From: Pycnococcus provasolii
Taxonomy: Eukaryota; Chlorophyta; Pseudoscourfieldiophyceae; Pseudoscourfieldiales; Pycnococcaceae
Direction of reading: 5' to 3'
DNA length: 64,000 nucleotides
Assembly (NCBI GenBank): GCA_938743325.2
Contig: OW568873.1
Span: 803,456 to 867,455 of the forward strand
The notes beneath the pieces were generated by a model. That model had not been told where the DNA came from and made no database searches. It saw nothing but the letters and a program-made list of their open reading frames with translations. How positions within the stretch are numbered: position 1 is the first letter of the stretch; each line of letters begins with the position of its first letter. Shown here piece after piece: positions 62,574 to 64,000 of this stretch. Made by a program: the position numbers and the translations under genes.

Positions 62574-63014
62574 TTACATCGTGATAAAATGGTTCACAAC
62601 AAAACTTTTCGCATCCTTCCATAGCAAGCTATCAGTGTGTTCCACAGGAGAGCGTTCAAGCACGCTCTCCGCAGGAATTACTTCGAACCGGTTATCGGCG
62701 ACGGGATTTTGCTTCTCCTTGCCCTTCTGCGCCTTCGCTTTTTGCGTCCGTTTCTTCTTTCCCTTCTTCTGCGCCTTCGCTTTCGGCGTCCAAATGAGTT
62801 CAGTCATTTCTTCAGGGAATAGTCCGGAACGCTCCGCCACATCCATCCACCTCACATATGCCAAGTCATACTTTTGTGAGCCAATGCTCGCTTGGAATAA
62901 AGCAATCACCTGAGCGTACCATGGATCGGCGGCATCGTCGTCACCAGCCGGCTTCACACTTACGCAGTCGTGGACCTCTTTTCCCGAACTATACCAATTA
63001 TTCGTCGCCCGCAC
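62574..63014 (-). pseudogene. Transposon-like protein fragment (possibly KDZ type)
   Basis: A minus-strand open frame with no ATG. The translation includes PWYAQVIALFQASIGSQ, YDLAYVRWMDVAERSG and RFEVIPAESVLER, then ends FVVNHFITM and stop. The order (SIG..YDLAYVRWM, FEVIP.ES) resembles a conserved C-terminal region found in Kyakuja-Dileera-Zisupton and related large DNA transposon proteins, as I recall. A Lys/Gln low-complexity run from a 30-bp repeat sits inside. The left part of the gene is absent, so it is a fragment. It meets the Copia fragment near 63003. Confidence 0.45.
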
Positions 63015-63187
63015 TGCCCATACTCGGTAAGTGCAGCGTCAACCGTGATGGGAAATCCGTCAACTACGCATTTGCAGTTAGCCAAGCGAATGGTACGCTA
63101 CTTAAAGGGAACACCTGAATAATTCGGTATATGGTACGATCGAAATGGCGATAACACCCTCATCGGATATTCTGACGCTGATTGGGG
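63003..63187 (+). pseudogene. Ty1/Copia retrotransposon pol fragment
   Basis: In frame, the translation reads RRPHCPYSVSA, then TTHLQLAKRMVRYLKGTPE, a stop at 63120-63122, and then FGIWYDRNGDNTLIGYSDADW. This is the junction of reverse transcriptase and RNase H of Copia elements (family consensus resembles RPDIAYAVS, AAKRVLRYLKGT, GYSDADWA). One stop and truncation on both sides show decay. Downstream it breaks into a repeated segment and telomere-type repeats at about 63188. It abuts the minus-strand transposon fragment. Confidence 0.8.
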
Positions 63188-63488
63188 TGTGGGTCAAACT
63201 GCCAGCCTGGCAGTTAGGGTTACAATTAGGGTTACAATTAGGGTTACAATTAGGGTATTAATTGGCACAACACCACAACATCACCGCGCTACTTGGTGAT
63301 ATGGCAAGATATCGCCGGAAACGGCGGGCTAAACAAATGGCTGTTGTTATTAACTTCGTTCTGCACGACGCTGGCCGACGGTCGGCCGCATGCCGGAGGC
63401 GAAATTTTTTTTTCAACATGTGGGTCAAACTGCCAGCCTGGCAATTAGGGTTACAATTAGGGTTACAATTAGGGTTACAATTAGGGTT
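63188..63488 (+). repeat. About 70-bp direct repeat carrying telomere variants
   Basis: The segment TGTGGGTCAAACTGCCAGCC plus four TTAGGGTTACAA units occurs at 63188-63257 and again at 63419-63488, with 161 bp of unique sequence between. The first copy follows the Copia break directly. The second leads into the long TTAGGG array. Confidence 0.85.
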
Positions 63489-63703
63489 ACAATTAGGGTT
63501 ACAATTAGGGTTACAATTAGGGTTAGGGTTAGGGTTAGGGTTAGGGTTAGGGGTTAGGGTTAGGGTTAGGGTTAGGGTTAGGGTTAGGGTTAGGGTTAGG
63601 GTTAGGGTTAGGGTTAGGGTTAGGGTTAGGGTTAGGGTTAGGGTTAGGGTTAGGGTTAGGGTTAGGGTTAGGGTTAGGGTTAGGGTTAGGGTTAGGGTTA
63701 GGG
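63444..63703 (+). repeat. Long interstitial telomere array
   Basis: It starts with seven 12-bp variant units (TTAGGGTTACAA) and then runs as near-perfect TTAGGG from 63518 to 63703, about 31 units with a single extra G near 63551. Unique sequence follows, with a probable gene start at 63870, so this is an interstitial array and not the chromosome tip of this window. In orientation the TTAGGG strand runs rightward, as it would toward a right-hand chromosome end. Confidence 0.92.
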
Positions 63704-63869
63704 TGCCCCCCCTCCCTCAACGCTCAACCTCATGAATTCATGGCGTCTCCTCTCTGGCTGGTCTGGTCTGGGTGACGGCGGCACCTCCATGGTGGTTTTT
63801 GTTAAAAACAAAGTGGACTTAACAGTATTGATTTGTCGTAATATTAAGGCTTAGTTCTATGTAGTATGT

Positions 63870-64000
63870 ATGGCGTCGTCACGTCGTGGGCTCTTCTTGG
63901 CACTTCTCGTTCGCGCCTTTGTCTTTCTCGTTCCCGTCCATGCCGCCATGCCACTTGCCACTTGCCCTCAGAACTTGCCCTCCGTCGGTCGACTTGCTCT
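63870..64000 (+). CDS. 5' part of a secreted-protein gene, truncated by the window
   Basis: The ATG at 63870 opens a frame to the window edge (43 codons shown). It begins MASSRRGLFLALLVRAFVFL followed by VPVHAAMPLATCPQ, a good signal peptide with likely cleavage after HAA or HAAMPLA. Nothing more can be said of its function. It begins 166 bp after the telomere array, making the array its proximal upstream region. Confidence 0.5.
   Translation, partial: MASSRRGLFLALLVRAFVFLVPVHAAMPLATCPQNLPSVGRLA

Noticed and set aside
63518-63703. TTAGGG array as the chromosome end
   Set aside because: About 300 bp of unique, gene-like sequence continues after it in this window.
63262-63735. Open frame encoding repeated VRVRVR
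   Set aside because: It is only the translation of the telomere repeat.
1-64000. tRNA, rRNA, snRNA genes and bacterial-type operons
   Set aside because: No cloverleaf-like or GGTTCGAATCC-type B-box was noticed in non-coding parts, and no rRNA-like or operon-like sequence was found by eye; a covariance-model search was not possible.

Overview
The window is nuclear DNA of a gene-dense eukaryote, most likely a green alga of the prasinophyte type (lineage inferred, species not identified). Supporting evidence: a plant-type ferredoxin-dependent sulfite reductase with a plastid-targeting N-terminus, a GTE-type BET protein, a plant-type alpha-amylase, and core eukaryotic machinery (GRC3/NOL9, POL5/MYBBP1A, COPE, VPS25, SLD5). 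Genes are mostly uninterrupted. The few introns I can define are short (79 to 197 nt), GT-AG, and usually carry a CTAAY-like branch site. Telomere-type sequence is TTAGGG, not the land-plant TTTAGGG. Most coding DNA looks GC-rich by eye. The giant gene in the middle looks clearly less so.

Layout. 1-6.6 kb: three plus-strand genes (GRC3-like kinase, sulfite reductase, UVR/TPR protein), with a short tandem repeat and a degraded stretch between the first two. 6.7-29.1 kb: strictly alternating divergent and convergent genes: BET bromodomain protein (-), low-complexity protein (+), helical repeat protein (-), a 1,102-residue unknown (+), coiled-coil protein (-), nucleoside phosphorylase-like (+), myristoylated four-EF-hand protein (-), SDR (+), GON4-like SANT protein (-), plastid membrane protein (+), HVA22/REEP (-). 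29.5-36.7 kb: POL5/MYBBP1A (+), a tiny two-exon SVIP-like gene (+), COPE (-), a small membrane protein (+), a coiled-coil protein (-). 37.2-49.1 kb: one giant two-exon gene for a secreted/membrane protein of about 3,918 residues. 49.4-54.0 kb: a 1,505-residue repeat protein (-, two exons). 54.4-60.2 kb: VPS25 (-), SLD5 (+, two exons) and a peptidoglycan-binding-domain/alpha-amylase fusion (+, two exons). 60.4-61.7 kb: a multi-pass membrane protein (-). 62.2-63.7 kb: a repeat-rich accessory patch with a palindromic GC minisatellite, transposon fragments and an interstitial TTAGGG array. A secreted-protein gene then starts and runs off the right edge.

Two kinds of non-coding structure stand out. 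(1) Short interstitial TTAGGG/CCCTAA tracts sit just upstream of, or between, many gene starts, like plant telo-box promoter elements. (2) A dispersed repeat of roughly 200 bp starts right after the stop codon of three unrelated genes, always in the sense direction. At one site it is bracketed by a perfect 42-bp direct repeat that includes the end of the coding sequence, which looks like an insertion scar.

No classical operon or defence island is present. The genes are mostly housekeeping functions: ribosome biogenesis, sulfur assimilation, chromatin, vesicle traffic, ESCRT-II, DNA replication and starch metabolism. The most unusual proteins are the giant two-part ectoprotein, the PGBD-amylase fusion and the internally duplicated 1,505-residue protein. 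All coordinates and splice sites were read by eye. Family names come from motif recognition, not database searches.
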